64,000 nucleotides of DNA from Halarcobacter anaerophilus. Its GTDB lineage: Bacteria > Campylobacterota > Campylobacteria > Campylobacterales > Arcobacteraceae. The stretch is taken from contig NZ_CP041070.1 in NCBI RefSeq assembly GCF_006459125.1, positions 2,170,001-2,234,000 on the forward strand. Reading direction: 5' to 3'. Below the pieces are notes generated by a model. It had not been told where the DNA came from, ran no database searches, and saw nothing but the letters and a program-made list of their open reading frames with translations. The stretch's first letter is position 1; every line of letters starts with the position of its first letter. Of the stretch, positions 30,900 through 39,486 are shown piece by piece. A program made the translations under genes and the position numbers.

Positions 30900-31487
30900 T
30901 TAAAATATATTTTCAATATGCTCTTCAAACTGCTTCACATCATTTTCAATAGTATTATCTTTAAATATATTATAAATACTAAAGGAAGGAAGTGCTTGCA
31001 TTCCAAAAAATTGATAAGTTTTATGTATTGATATTAATACTTCATCAACACTTTTGTCATCAAAAAATTGATTTTTATTGTTAAATGCTTCTTTTGGAGC
31101 ATTCCATGTTGAAGAAAGCATATATTTAGCACCATTTTTCAATCCACCTGAACCATATTTTTTATTTAAGTCTCTTCGTGTTCTACCATCACCTTGACAA
31201 AGAAAACCATTAGCATATCCAAACCCATATACTTCATCAATATATTTTTTATATAATGCAGGTGCACTAAACCAATAAACTGGGAATTGAACAAAAATAA
31301 TATCTGCTTCAATATTCTTTTTTAATTCATCCTCTAAAACATACTCATCTTCAAGTATTGTAGTTTTAACTTGATATCCTTTTTTAATTAAAGTTTTTTC
31401 AGCTATTTGACAAAGATTTTTATTTAGTTTACCTTCTCCTATCCCTTTGTAAGTTTCATATGCATTTATTATTAACGCTTTTTTCAT
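30900..31487 (-). CDS. mdaB: MdaB-like NADPH:quinone oxidoreductase (flavodoxin fold)
   Basis: This 195-residue flavoprotein shows FVQFPVYWFSAPALYKKYIDEVYGFGYA, a signature of MdaB, plus MLSSTWNAPKEAFN. MdaB reduces quinones by two electrons, avoiding semiquinones, and in Helicobacter it protects against oxidative stress. It is followed by the YgiN-like gene. Confidence 0.88.
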   Translation of the reverse strand: MKKALIINAYETYKGIGEGKLNKNLCQIAEKTLIKKGYQVKTTILEDEYVLEDELKKNIEADIIFVQFPVYWFSAPALYKKYIDEVYGFGYANGFLCQGDGRTRRDLNKKYGSGGLKNGAKYMLSSTWNAPKEAFNNKNQFFDDKSVDEVLISIHKTYQFFGMQALPSFSIYNIFKDNTIENDVKQFEEHIENIF

Positions 31488-31500
31488 TTATTATTCCTTT

Positions 31501-32646
31501 TTATGCTTTTTCTAGTATTTTCAAAATAATTTCTTTTGAATATATAGTATCCATGCCCCAAACTTTTGCTGTTTCATATGCATTATCTGCCAACGCTTCA
31601 ATTTCTTTTCTTGAAATATTTATATCATTAAGTGTTATAGGTGCACCAATTTTGTTAAACCAGTTTTCTAATTTTTCTATTCCTACATTTTCATCATTAT
31701 TATTAAATATTTCTTTGGCAAATCTTTTAAATTGAGATATATTTTTTTCTTTATACCACTTCATCCATGCTGGAATTACAACTGCTAAACCTGCTCCATG
31801 TGCTACATTAAATAAAGCTGAAAGTGAATGTTCAATCATATGATTTGGAAAATTACCATCTTTTGTTCCTGTAGGAGTTAATCCATTTAATCCTTGTGTC
31901 GCTGCCCACGCGAATTCAGCTCTTGCATCATAATCATTTGGATTTTTTAATAGTATTTCTGTTGTTTCAATAACAGTCTTAATTATAGATTCAACTAATC
32001 TTGAATTAAAATGAGGATGAATAGTTGCAGTAAAATATACTTCAATACAATGAGCAATAACATCAACAGCAGAATATGCTAAATACTCTTTACTTACTGT
32101 AGCCATAAGTTCTGGATTTATAATTGAAATTGTTGGATTGATAAGAACTGAAGAAATAGAATACTTCTGTTTTGTATCATCATTTATAATTACCGCATTC
32201 CCATTCATTTCACTAGCAGTTGCGGAAAGCGTCATAACTGTAAATATTGGTAGGGCTTTTAAAATTTGTGCCTTATTTATAAAAAAATCCCAAACATCTC
32301 CATCGTATTTAACTCCTGCTGCAATTGTTTTTGCACTATCTACAACAGAACCACCACCAACAGCTAGAATTGCTTTTATCTCATTATTTTTAGCCAGTTC
32401 TATGCCTTCATAAACTTTACTAAGTACTGGATTGCTTACAACTCCTGAAAGTTCTTCAAACTTTATATTATTTCTATTAAGTGAAGTTATTATTTTTTCG
32501 TAAAGGCCATTTTTCTTAATACTTCCTCCACCATAAACTAATAATACTTTTTTAATATTAGATTGTTTTAAATATTCACCTATGTTGTTTTCTTTCTCTT
32601 TTCCAAACTCTATTTTTGTTGGATTATAATATGTAAATTTATTCAT
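31501..32646 (-). CDS. Iron-containing (butanol-type, YqhD-like) alcohol dehydrogenase
   Basis: The 381-residue group III alcohol dehydrogenase has the NAD(P) motif VYGGGSIKKNG, the GGGSVVDSAK loop, and the metal-binding set in AVDVIAHCIE, HMIEHSLSAL and FNVAHGAGLAVV. It probably reduces aldehydes using NADPH, as YqhD does. It is the first gene of the minus-strand cluster, facing the HxlR gene across a 127-nt regulatory gap. Confidence 0.9.
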   Translation of the reverse strand: MNKFTYYNPTKIEFGKEKENNIGEYLKQSNIKKVLLVYGGGSIKKNGLYEKIITSLNRNNIKFEELSGVVSNPVLSKVYEGIELAKNNEIKAILAVGGGSVVDSAKTIAAGVKYDGDVWDFFINKAQILKALPIFTVMTLSATASEMNGNAVIINDDTKQKYSISSVLINPTISIINPELMATVSKEYLAYSAVDVIAHCIEVYFTATIHPHFNSRLVESIIKTVIETTEILLKNPNDYDARAEFAWAATQGLNGLTPTGTKDGNFPNHMIEHSLSALFNVAHGAGLAVVIPAWMKWYKEKNISQFKRFAKEIFNNNDENVGIEKLENWFNKIGAPITLNDINISRKEIEALADNAYETAKVWGMDTIYSKEIILKILEKA

Positions 32647-32690
32647 TTAACATCCTTTATGTTTATAAGTGAAAATAATAAACTAAATAC

Positions 32691-32738
32691 ACTTAAATAT
32701 TCCTTACAATACTTTAGGTAAGTAATGATAATTTAAGT
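32691..32738. promoter_or_regulatory. Nested inverted repeats between the Fe-ADH and HxlR genes, candidate HxlR operator
   Basis: CTTAC (32703-32707) and GTAAG (32718-32722) are separated by 10 bp and lie inside an outer pair ACTTAAAT (32691-32698) and ATTTAAGT (32731-32738). The element sits centrally in the divergent promoter region. HxlR-family proteins bind such dyads; assignment to this regulator is an inference. Confidence 0.5.
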
Positions 32739-32773
32739 ATTTTTAGTTACAATTATGATTATAAAGGATTTTA

Positions 32774-33112
32774 ATGTATTATTTAAATGGTAAAAAATAT
32801 AAATGTTCAGTTTCAATAACTATGGATATATTTAATGACAGATGGAAATTAGCTGTTATTTGGTATCTATTAGAAAAAGATAAAAGATTTAAAGAGTTAA
32901 GTGAAGATATAAATGAGATAAGTCAAAAGACACTCACCTTAAAATTAAAAGAATTAGAAGAAAAAAACATTATAAAAAGAGAAGTGTTTGCAGAAGTACC
33001 GCCAAAAGTTGTTTATTCTTTAACCCCCATTGGATTAAAATTGAAATTTGTTCTTAAAGAAATGTTTAATTGGGGAATTGAATATGCAAAAGAAAATGGC
33101 AAAATTTTTTAA
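32774..33112 (+). CDS. HxlR-family transcriptional regulator with N-terminal cysteine
   Basis: The 112-residue winged-helix protein includes FNDRWKLAVIWYLL, the HxlR helix KDKRFKELSEDI...ISQKTLTLKLKELEEKNII, and a C-terminal dimerisation helix. C11 precedes the first DNA-binding helix, where redox-sensing HxlR proteins (YodB, HypR) keep their reactive cysteine. There are no other cysteines. It is divergent from a run of quinone/aldehyde/nitro detoxification genes and upstream of an MFS transporter, so a thiol-switch repressor of that cluster is likely (inference). Confidence 0.88.
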   Translation: MYYLNGKKYKCSVSITMDIFNDRWKLAVIWYLLEKDKRFKELSEDINEISQKTLTLKLKELEEKNIIKREVFAEVPPKVVYSLTPIGLKLKFVLKEMFNWGIEYAKENGKIF

Positions 33113-33221
33113 GGATTATATTTTTAAATCAACCGTAGATAAATTAAAAACATGGAACAGCATTGATGATAAAAAGAATATTCCAGATTTTAATTACTTC
33201 GAAAGAACTCTAAAGGATTAA
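33096..33221 (+). CDS. Possible 41-residue small protein between hxlR-type and MFS genes
   Basis: ATG 33096 opens a 41-codon frame (MAKFFKDYIFKSTVDK...) that overlaps the end of the HxlR gene by 17 nt and stops 1 nt before the MFS start. It has no recognisable domain. The tight coupling on both sides favours translation, but the preceding ribosome site is only AAAGAAAA, and it could be a decayed remnant. Confidence 0.35.
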   Translation: MAKFFKDYIFKSTVDKLKTWNSIDDKKNIPDFNYFERTLKD

Positions 33222-33222
33222 A

Positions 33223-34368
33223 ATGAACAATACTAGACGAAGTCAAAAAATTACTATATTTGCAACATTTTTAGCTTTTATGGGTATGGGAGTAGTTGAT
33301 CCTATTTTACCTGATATTGCTAAAAATTTAGGTGCTAACAATTGGGAAGTTGAACTATTATTTTCTACCTATATTTTTATGATGGCACTTATAATGATAC
33401 CAGCTGGCATATTAGCAACAAGAATAGGAGATAAAAATGTAATGACTATTGGACTTCTTATAGTTTCTTTTTTTGCAATAGCTTGTTCTTTTTCTGAAAA
33501 TATTACAATTTTGGCCTTTTTTAGAGCAGGATGGGGATTTGGAAATGCATATTTTTTTGCAACTGCTTTAATTTTGTTAATTCTACTTTCAAAAAATCAT
33601 TATAAAGCAATTAGTCTTTTTGAAGGTGCGATAGGTTTTGGGATGGCATCTGGCCCTCTTCTTGGCGGTTTTATTGGGCAATATTCTTGGAGATATCCAT
33701 TTCTTGTTACTGGTATTTTAACGGGTATTGCTTTTATATTAGTAGTAGCATTTGTAAAAATACCTCCTGAAAAAAATAAAAAAAAATCAGGTGGATTTAA
33801 AGAACTAAAAGATTTATTTAAAAATAAAAAATTTTTAAAAATTTCATTTGCAGCAATGTTTTACTACTATGGTTTTTTTGTAATTTTAGCTTATTCTCCT
33901 CTTATTCTACATTTTACACCCATTCAAATTGGTTTAGTTTTTTTTGCTTGGGGTCTTGCATTAGCTATTGGTTCTATAATTATTTCTACATATTTAGAAG
34001 TGCATTTTTCTATAAAAAAGGTCATCCCCATTACCCTTATATTTTTCATTATATTACTGTTATTCTTTTATGAAATAACTTCTCAATTTTTACTTTCAAT
34101 TTTAATAATTTGTTCTGGCTTTCTTTCGGGAATAAATAATTCATTATTTACAAGTTATGTTATGGATATAAAGTTTGAACGAAATATTATCTCAGGAGGT
34201 TATAACCTTTTAAGATGGAGTGGTGCTGCAATAGCACCAATAACTTCTGGTTTTATAAGTGAATATTTTACATTAAAAACACCATTTGTTATAGCTGTGA
34301 TACTCTCTTTATTATCCCTAACAATTATTTTATTACTCTCTAAAAAGACAATTTACACTCACAATTAA
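33223..34368 (+). CDS. MFS transporter, drug-efflux type
   Basis: This 381-residue membrane protein has about 12 hydrophobic helices. Motif A appears as AGILATRIGDKNVM between helices 2 and 3, and motif C-like GFGMASGPLLGGFIGQ in helix 5, typical of DHA-type antiporters. It follows the HxlR gene on the same strand with an AAGG ribosome site. It probably exports the toxic compound sensed by the regulator; the substrate is unknown. Confidence 0.87.
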   Translation: MNNTRRSQKITIFATFLAFMGMGVVDPILPDIAKNLGANNWEVELLFSTYIFMMALIMIPAGILATRIGDKNVMTIGLLIVSFFAIACSFSENITILAFFRAGWGFGNAYFFATALILLILLSKNHYKAISLFEGAIGFGMASGPLLGGFIGQYSWRYPFLVTGILTGIAFILVVAFVKIPPEKNKKKSGGFKELKDLFKNKKFLKISFAAMFYYYGFFVILAYSPLILHFTPIQIGLVFFAWGLALAIGSIIISTYLEVHFSIKKVIPITLIFFIILLLFFYEITSQFLLSILIICSGFLSGINNSLFTSYVMDIKFERNIISGGYNLLRWSGAAIAPITSGFISEYFTLKTPFVIAVILSLLSLTIILLLSKKTIYTHN

Positions 34369-34455
34369 ACTGGAGATGTAACTGAAATAAAAACACATAT
34401 TTATTAGAAACATACTTCCTCTCATCTTTGATTTGATGATATTGCGGGAAAAAGT

Positions 34456-35151
34456 TTATTTATTTAAATTATCAACTATTTTGATTAAATAGTCAGCTGA
34501 AGTTTCTGCACTTGATTTTAAAAATTCATCAAAATCAAATCCTGCATCCATATCTGCACTGTCCGATATAGCTCTTAATATAAAAAAAGGTACTTTTAAA
34601 GCATTGCAAATCACTGCTACACTTCCACCTTCCATTTCGAGTGCATCTGCATGAAAAGTTTTTTCAATAAACTCTTTTCTTTTGTTTGAGTGAACAAATT
34701 GATCGCCTGTGGCAATAGTTCCTTCTAAAACATTTAAAGAGTTTTGTTTTGCAACTTCTTTGGCAACTTCTCTTAGTTTTTTTGATGTTTCTATAAAAAC
34801 AGAACCGCCCGGTACAAAACCGCTTGGATGTCCAAATGCCGTAATATCCAAATCATGTTGGCATAATTTATCGGCTATAATTAAATCACCTATTTTTAGT
34901 TTTGGATTAATTGCCCCTGCAACTCCTGAAAAAAGTAAGGTATCACAAGTGAATTTTTCTATCATTGTAGCAGCAGTTAAGCTTGCAAATACTTTTCCTA
35001 TTTTTGAATATGCAACTACAATATCAAGTCCGTTGTAAACAACTTCATAATATTTATTATCTGCATACTCGGTAACTTTTACATTTTCAAAATAAGCTAA
35101 TAGAGGTTCAATCTCCTCCTCCATAGCTCCCATTATTGCTAGTTTTTTCAT
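34456..35151 (-). CDS. mtnN: 5'-methylthioadenosine/S-adenosylhomocysteine (and aminofutalosine) nucleosidase
   Basis: The 231-residue enzyme has the catalytic Glu in GAMEEEIEPL, LEMEGGSVA (ribose-binding Glu) and the general-acid Asp in RAISDSADMD. In Campylobacterota this enzyme recycles MTA/SAH and also cleaves 6-amino-6-deoxyfutalosine in menaquinone synthesis. It starts 2 nt after fabD. This gene marks the return to conserved chromosomal order after the accessory region. Confidence 0.95.
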   Translation of the reverse strand: MKKLAIMGAMEEEIEPLLAYFENVKVTEYADNKYYEVVYNGLDIVVAYSKIGKVFASLTAATMIEKFTCDTLLFSGVAGAINPKLKIGDLIIADKLCQHDLDITAFGHPSGFVPGGSVFIETSKKLREVAKEVAKQNSLNVLEGTIATGDQFVHSNKRKEFIEKTFHADALEMEGGSVAVICNALKVPFFILRAISDSADMDAGFDFDEFLKSSAETSADYLIKIVDNLNK

Positions 35152-35153
35152 AA

Positions 35154-36086
35154 TTATGAGTTCAACTCTTCAATTACTTTTTCTAAAGAGGTCATATCTG
35201 AAATATTTAAAGTAGGAGTTCCTTTACATATTTTTCTATTTAAACCTTTTAAAACAACCCCGTTTCCAAACTCTATAAAAGCATCAATTTTTGAAGCGTT
35301 AGCTGCTATTGATTGTTTATATTTCACAGGACTTGTTAATTGTGACGATAGAAGTTCTATTGCCTCGTCTTTTGTAGTATACTCTTTTGCCGTTACATTT
35401 GAAATCACCGGTAAAAATTCATCTTTTAAGTACTCTTCCAAATAAGGTTTTAAATTTTCAACGGCTGAAGTTAACAATTCACAATGACTTGCTACTGACA
35501 TATCTAAAACTATAGCTCTTTTTGCTCCGGCTTCTTTAAAAGTATCAACCAAACTCTCTAAGTCTGCTTTAATTCCGGCTAATACTAATTGACCGTCTTG
35601 GTTATAGTTTGCAGGCCAAACTTGTTTTCCTTCTTCTCTTTTAGCTTCACAAATATCTTCAACTGTTTTATCATCAATTCCGACTAAAGCCATCATTCCA
35701 GCTCCACCGTTTGAGCAAGCTTCTGTCATAAATTGACCTCTTTTATATACTAATTCAACAGCATCTAAATAATCTAATGCCCCTGCACTAACCAAAGCAG
35801 AAAATTCACCCAAAGAGTGCCCTAAAAGAAATTCCGGTTTAATATCACATCTATCTTTGAATATTGCATTTGCAATTGAACTAACTAAAAGTATAGCCGG
35901 TTGAGTGTATTGTGTTTGTCCTAATTTATCATTCTCTTCAAAAAGCAGTTTTTCAAAATCTATATTTAATCTCTCACTTGCTTTATTAATCATCTCTTTT
36001 GCAATTTCACTATTTTCAAAAAAGTCTTTTCCCATTCCAACAGACTGACTTCCTTGACCTGGAAAAATAAATGCTACTTTTTTCAT
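35154..36086 (-). CDS. fabD: Malonyl-CoA:ACP transacylase FabD
   Basis: I chose ATG 36086 (310 aa) rather than the GTG at 36095: AAAAGG is 8 nt upstream of the ATG but abuts the GTG. Motifs are FIFPGQGSQSVGMG, the nucleophile serine in GHSLGEFSALVSAG, and the catalytic His in SVASHCELL. It loads malonyl units onto ACP for fatty acid synthesis. Confidence 0.95.
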   Translation of the reverse strand: MKKVAFIFPGQGSQSVGMGKDFFENSEIAKEMINKASERLNIDFEKLLFEENDKLGQTQYTQPAILLVSSIANAIFKDRCDIKPEFLLGHSLGEFSALVSAGALDYLDAVELVYKRGQFMTEACSNGGAGMMALVGIDDKTVEDICEAKREEGKQVWPANYNQDGQLVLAGIKADLESLVDTFKEAGAKRAIVLDMSVASHCELLTSAVENLKPYLEEYLKDEFLPVISNVTAKEYTTKDEAIELLSSQLTSPVKYKQSIAANASKIDAFIEFGNGVVLKGLNRKICKGTPTLNISDMTSLEKVIEELNS

Positions 36087-36162
36087 ATTTTTCACCTTTT
36101 GTAATTTTGTATTATTTAAAATTGAGCAATATTATACTATCTTTTTATACTCTATAAAATAA

Positions 36163-36194
36163 AAAAGCCCAAAAGCAAAAACTTTTGGGCTTTT
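36163..36194 (-). terminator. Terminator after slyD
   Basis: A 13-bp perfect stem (AAAAGCCCAAAAG with its complement) has a 6-nt loop and A/T runs on both sides, so it can act on either strand. It lies between slyD and fabD. Confidence 0.9.
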
Positions 36195-36213
36195 CATAAA
36201 ATATAAGTTGCAA

Positions 36214-36789
36214 TTAGTGACTACAACCACATCCTCCACCGTGAGAATGACCATGGTCATGACCACCTTCACTTGAACAACAACTACCTTCTCCTTGTTC
36301 GTGTGAACCGCATCCACAACCACCCATAGCTGCCATTCCACCTACTACACCTGTTTGAATCTCTTCTTCAGTTGCATCTCTTAATGAAAGAACAGTTACA
36401 GAAAACATTAAAGTTTTTCCAGCCATAGGATGATTATAATCAATTGTTACATCAGAATCAGAAAAAGATTTAACTGTAACTTGTACAGTTTCACCTTGTT
36501 GACCTTGACCGTAAAGAGTCATTCCCTCAGATAATTCGATTCCTGCAAATTGTTCTTTTGGAAGAGTTTGCATTGCTTCTTCACTATACTCACCGTAAGC
36601 TTCTTCGGGTTTAACCATTACGTCTGCAGACTCATTTTCCATCATTTCTAATAATTTAGACTCTAATCCAGAAATGATTTGACCTTTTCCTGTTACAAAC
36701 TCTAATGGAGCTGCACCAACATTTGAATCTAATTGTTCACCTGTATTTGCGTCTTTTAAGCTATATTCAAAACCGATTACTTTTGACAT
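36214..36789 (-). CDS. slyD: FKBP-type peptidyl-prolyl isomerase SlyD with Cys/His metal-binding tail
   Basis: The 191-residue protein has residues 1-140 as the FKBP and insert-in-flap domains of SlyD (EYSLKDANTGEQLDSN, PEEAYGEYSEEAM, DYNHPMAGKTLMF). The C-terminal 45 residues are very rich in Cys, His and Gly (CGCGSHEQ, CCSSEGGHDHGHSHGGGCGCSH-like), as in nickel-binding SlyD. It acts as a folding helper and nickel metallochaperone for hydrogenase or urease. It lies upstream of fabD and downstream of ybgF on the same strand. Confidence 0.93.
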   Translation of the reverse strand: MSKVIGFEYSLKDANTGEQLDSNVGAAPLEFVTGKGQIISGLESKLLEMMENESADVMVKPEEAYGEYSEEAMQTLPKEQFAGIELSEGMTLYGQGQQGETVQVTVKSFSDSDVTIDYNHPMAGKTLMFSVTVLSLRDATEEEIQTGVVGGMAAMGGCGCGSHEQGEGSCCSSEGGHDHGHSHGGGCGCSH

Positions 36790-36806
36790 ATTATTCCTTT
36801 ATTAAT

Positions 36807-37778
36807 TTATTTTATATTTGACAAATTTTTAACAGCTATTTTAGCCTCTTTTGAATTCGGATAAATATCAATTAAAGAGTTATAAAAAGTAGCTGCATTG
36901 TTAAAATCTTTTATTTTTTCAAAAGATATTGCACTGTGAAGAAGAAGTTTCGGCATATATGAAGCTTTATCATATAACATAGCAGAAGTTTTAAAATGAC
37001 TTATTGCGTCATCATATTTTTTTCTGTAATACCAAATCTCTCCTAGATAAAAATTGCTGGTTGCAGGCTTATAATTCGAAGCAATCAACTGTTCAAACAT
37101 TGGTATTGCTTTCGTAAAATAATCCTTTTTAAACAAAGCAATAGCTTCATCTAAAATAGTTGCATTATCTTTGCTTGATGATATCTTTTTACTATTACTC
37201 TTTGCTGTTATTTTGTTACTAGTTTGCTTTCCTAAAGATTTTTTTAAGGCTTCAAACTCAGCACGAGTTATAAATTGATTCATATTTGATTTAAACTCTT
37301 TTTCCGAAATATATGTTTTATTTATAGAGTTAAGAGTTTTAGAGATTTTTGAAACTGCATTTTTAAGTTTTTTCAAACTTTTAGAATACTCTTCTTGCAT
37401 TGTTAGCATTTGAGAAGATACAGTTTTTAAACTTTCTATATCTTTACCGTTCTTTTCTGTAAGAGTTGAATTTTCTTCAACATTTTTGATAATTTCATTA
37501 ATCTTTAATACAGAATCGTTAAGTTTTTGTGAGTCACCTTCATAAATTGACTCTAATCCATCTATTCTTTCACTTATTGATCCAAGAGAAAGTTTTACAT
37601 CTTTTACTTTAGAATCAATATTTCCTAAAGTTTTTTTATTTTTTAAAATATTTTTTTCTGCCGAACTTAGACCGTAAGGATTCTTAGAGTCTAAATCACC
37701 GGCACCGAAAGCTGAAATTTCTTCAGCTTTTACTATAGTGCTGGTGATTATTAAAGTTACAAGTAAAATTTTTTTCAT
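36807..37778 (-). CDS. ybgF: Tol-Pal system protein YbgF/CpoB
   Basis: The 323-residue periplasmic protein has a signal peptide (MKKILLVTLIITSTIVKA), a long coiled-coil region (about 45-185) and C-terminal TPR repeats (about 205-323: IALFKKDYFTKAIPMFEQL, NFYLGEIWYYRKKYDDAI). It coordinates septal peptidoglycan synthesis with Tol-Pal. It starts 6 nt after pal. Confidence 0.9.
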   Translation of the reverse strand: MKKILLVTLIITSTIVKAEEISAFGAGDLDSKNPYGLSSAEKNILKNKKTLGNIDSKVKDVKLSLGSISERIDGLESIYEGDSQKLNDSVLKINEIIKNVEENSTLTEKNGKDIESLKTVSSQMLTMQEEYSKSLKKLKNAVSKISKTLNSINKTYISEKEFKSNMNQFITRAEFEALKKSLGKQTSNKITAKSNSKKISSSKDNATILDEAIALFKKDYFTKAIPMFEQLIASNYKPATSNFYLGEIWYYRKKYDDAISHFKTSAMLYDKASYMPKLLLHSAISFEKIKDFNNAATFYNSLIDIYPNSKEAKIAVKNLSNIK

Positions 37779-37784
37779 TAAGTA

Positions 37785-38342
37785 CTATTTTACTAATTTA
37801 TGTTCAGATCTTCTGTTTTTTTGCCAGCACTCTCTATTTTTATCAGTACATACAGGATTTGATTCACCAAAACTTACAACTGAAACAGCAGATTCTGAAA
37901 TTCCGTCCATTACTAAAAAGTCTTTAACTGCTTTTGCTCTTTTTAATCCTAAAGCATAGTTATATTCATCTGTACCCCATTCATCACAGTTACCTTCAAC
38001 TTTGATTGTAGTACCTGCTTGAACAGCTGATAATTTTTCTGCATTTGATTTAGCAACAGATTTCATTTTATCTGATAAATTGTATTTATCAAAAGCAAAA
38101 TAGATATTTTCAATGAAAACTTTTTCTCCATTGATTGTATAATAATAACCATTTTCCGCTTTTTCTAACAATTCGTCATTTACTACTTCATCTTGAACAT
38201 TTGAGTTATCAACATTGTCTAATGCTGACTCTGATGTTTGCTCAACAGGTGCGGGTTCATTAGTAACTTCAACTTCTTTTTGGCTACAACCACTAAAAAG
38301 TACTGCTGCAACTAAAAAAGTGTAAATACTTAACTTTTTCAT
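37785..38342 (-). CDS. pal: Peptidoglycan-associated lipoprotein Pal
   Basis: The 185-residue protein has a lipobox at AVLFSGC (C19) and an OmpA-type peptidoglycan-binding domain (about 75-185) with VEGNCDEWGTDEYN, YALGLKRAKAVKDFL and a final RRSEHKLVK. It anchors the outer membrane to peptidoglycan with TolB. Unusually, tolB is about 6.6 kb upstream, with an unrelated six-gene block between. Confidence 0.95.
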   Translation of the reverse strand: MKKLSIYTFLVAAVLFSGCSQKEVEVTNEPAPVEQTSESALDNVDNSNVQDEVVNDELLEKAENGYYYTINGEKVFIENIYFAFDKYNLSDKMKSVAKSNAEKLSAVQAGTTIKVEGNCDEWGTDEYNYALGLKRAKAVKDFLVMDGISESAVSVVSFGESNPVCTDKNRECWQKNRRSEHKLVK

Positions 38343-38529
38343 AATTTACTTTCCTTTAATAAAATTTGCTTTGATTTTACAAAACTTAAACTTAATCGAC
38401 AATTACTTAAAATCAAGATAGCTTATAATTTTCTTTAATATTTCTAAAAAGTAATTATTATATTGAAGCTTTTCTATTTTTAAAAATAATTTTTACATAA
38501 TTTGAAATAAAAGAATTATGAAGAAAAAA

Positions 38530-38552
38530 TAGAGAGTTAGATTAACTCTCTA
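38530..38552 (-). terminator. Terminator after the SDR gene
   Basis: A 10-bp perfect stem (TAGAGAGTTA and its complement) with a 3-nt loop is followed on the minus strand by a T6 run. It overlaps the SDR stop codon and isolates the photolyase block from pal. Confidence 0.9.
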
Positions 38553-39404
38553 TTTCAAACTCTTTTCAATAGCCTCTTTTATTGAAGAATTTTCAAATAT
38601 AAAACCGCTATCAAGAAGTCTTTTAGGAATAACACATTTTCCGTCCGTTAATACTTTTGCTCCTTCACTGAAAACAAGATTCAAAACAAACTGCGGTACG
38701 GGGAATATAGTAGGTCGGTGTAAAGCTTTACCCAATGCTTTTGTCAATCCTTTATTTGTAGTCGATATTGGAGCCGTTAAATTAAAAATTCCTTCTAAAC
38801 TGCTATTTTCATATATAAATTTATATGCGTTTAATAAATCATCTATATGAATAAAAGAGAAATATTGATTTCCGTCTCCTATTGTTCCGCCTACTCCTAA
38901 TTTAAAAGGTGTTAACATTTTAGTTAAGGCCCCGCCGTTTCCTAATACTATACCGAACCTAAAAATAGCTGTTCTAATGCCTAACTCTTTTGCTTTTAAA
39001 GCCTCTTTTTCCCAATCTTTACAAAGATTTGCCAAAAAATCATCGGAATATTCAAAATTTTCTTCATCATAGCAACTTCTGTTTTTATATATTCCAACTG
39101 CTGATGTTGAGATAAATAGTTTGGGTTTTTTGTCCGCTTTTTTCATAGCTTCAATTAGTGCTTTAGTCGTATCAATTCTACTTGAATAAAGCAGTTTTTT
39201 ATAACTATGTGTCCATCTATTTATAATATTAGCACCTGCAAGGTTTATTATAAGTTCTGATTCTTCAACTATTTTTGTTAATTTTTTTGAATCTTTTAAT
39301 TCTTCTCTTTTTATACCTACAACTTTAAAACCTAAATTTGAAAAATAATTTTTTAGGTTTGAGCCTACAAATCCACTTGCCCCTGTAATTGCTACTGTTT
39401 TCAT
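38550..39404 (-). CDS. TIGR01777-family SDR epimerase-like protein (YfcH-like)
   Basis: The 284-residue protein has the extended-SDR NAD(P) motif TGASGFVGSNL, INLAGANIINRWT, the STSAVGIYKNR active region with Tyr, and RFGIVLGNGGALTKM. It belongs to the YfcH/TIGR01777 group, whose substrate is unknown. In many bacteria this gene travels with photolyase, DUF523/DUF1722 and a FAD oxidoreductase, as here. An 82-nt gap separates it from the response regulator. Confidence 0.87.
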   Translation of the reverse strand: MKTVAITGASGFVGSNLKNYFSNLGFKVVGIKREELKDSKKLTKIVEESELIINLAGANIINRWTHSYKKLLYSSRIDTTKALIEAMKKADKKPKLFISTSAVGIYKNRSCYDEENFEYSDDFLANLCKDWEKEALKAKELGIRTAIFRFGIVLGNGGALTKMLTPFKLGVGGTIGDGNQYFSFIHIDDLLNAYKFIYENSSLEGIFNLTAPISTTNKGLTKALGKALHRPTIFPVPQFVLNLVFSEGAKVLTDGKCVIPKRLLDSGFIFENSSIKEAIEKSLK

Positions 39405-39486
39405 AATAGACTCCTTTTATATTTTTATTTCATTATATATTAATTTTTGTAATTTAATATATTTTTTTTGTAAGTTAAAATAATTT

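Noticed and set aside
36132-36341. A 69-codon minus-strand frame over the slyD tail
   Set aside because: It is an out-of-frame reading of the Gly/Cys/His-rich slyD end and runs through the terminator.
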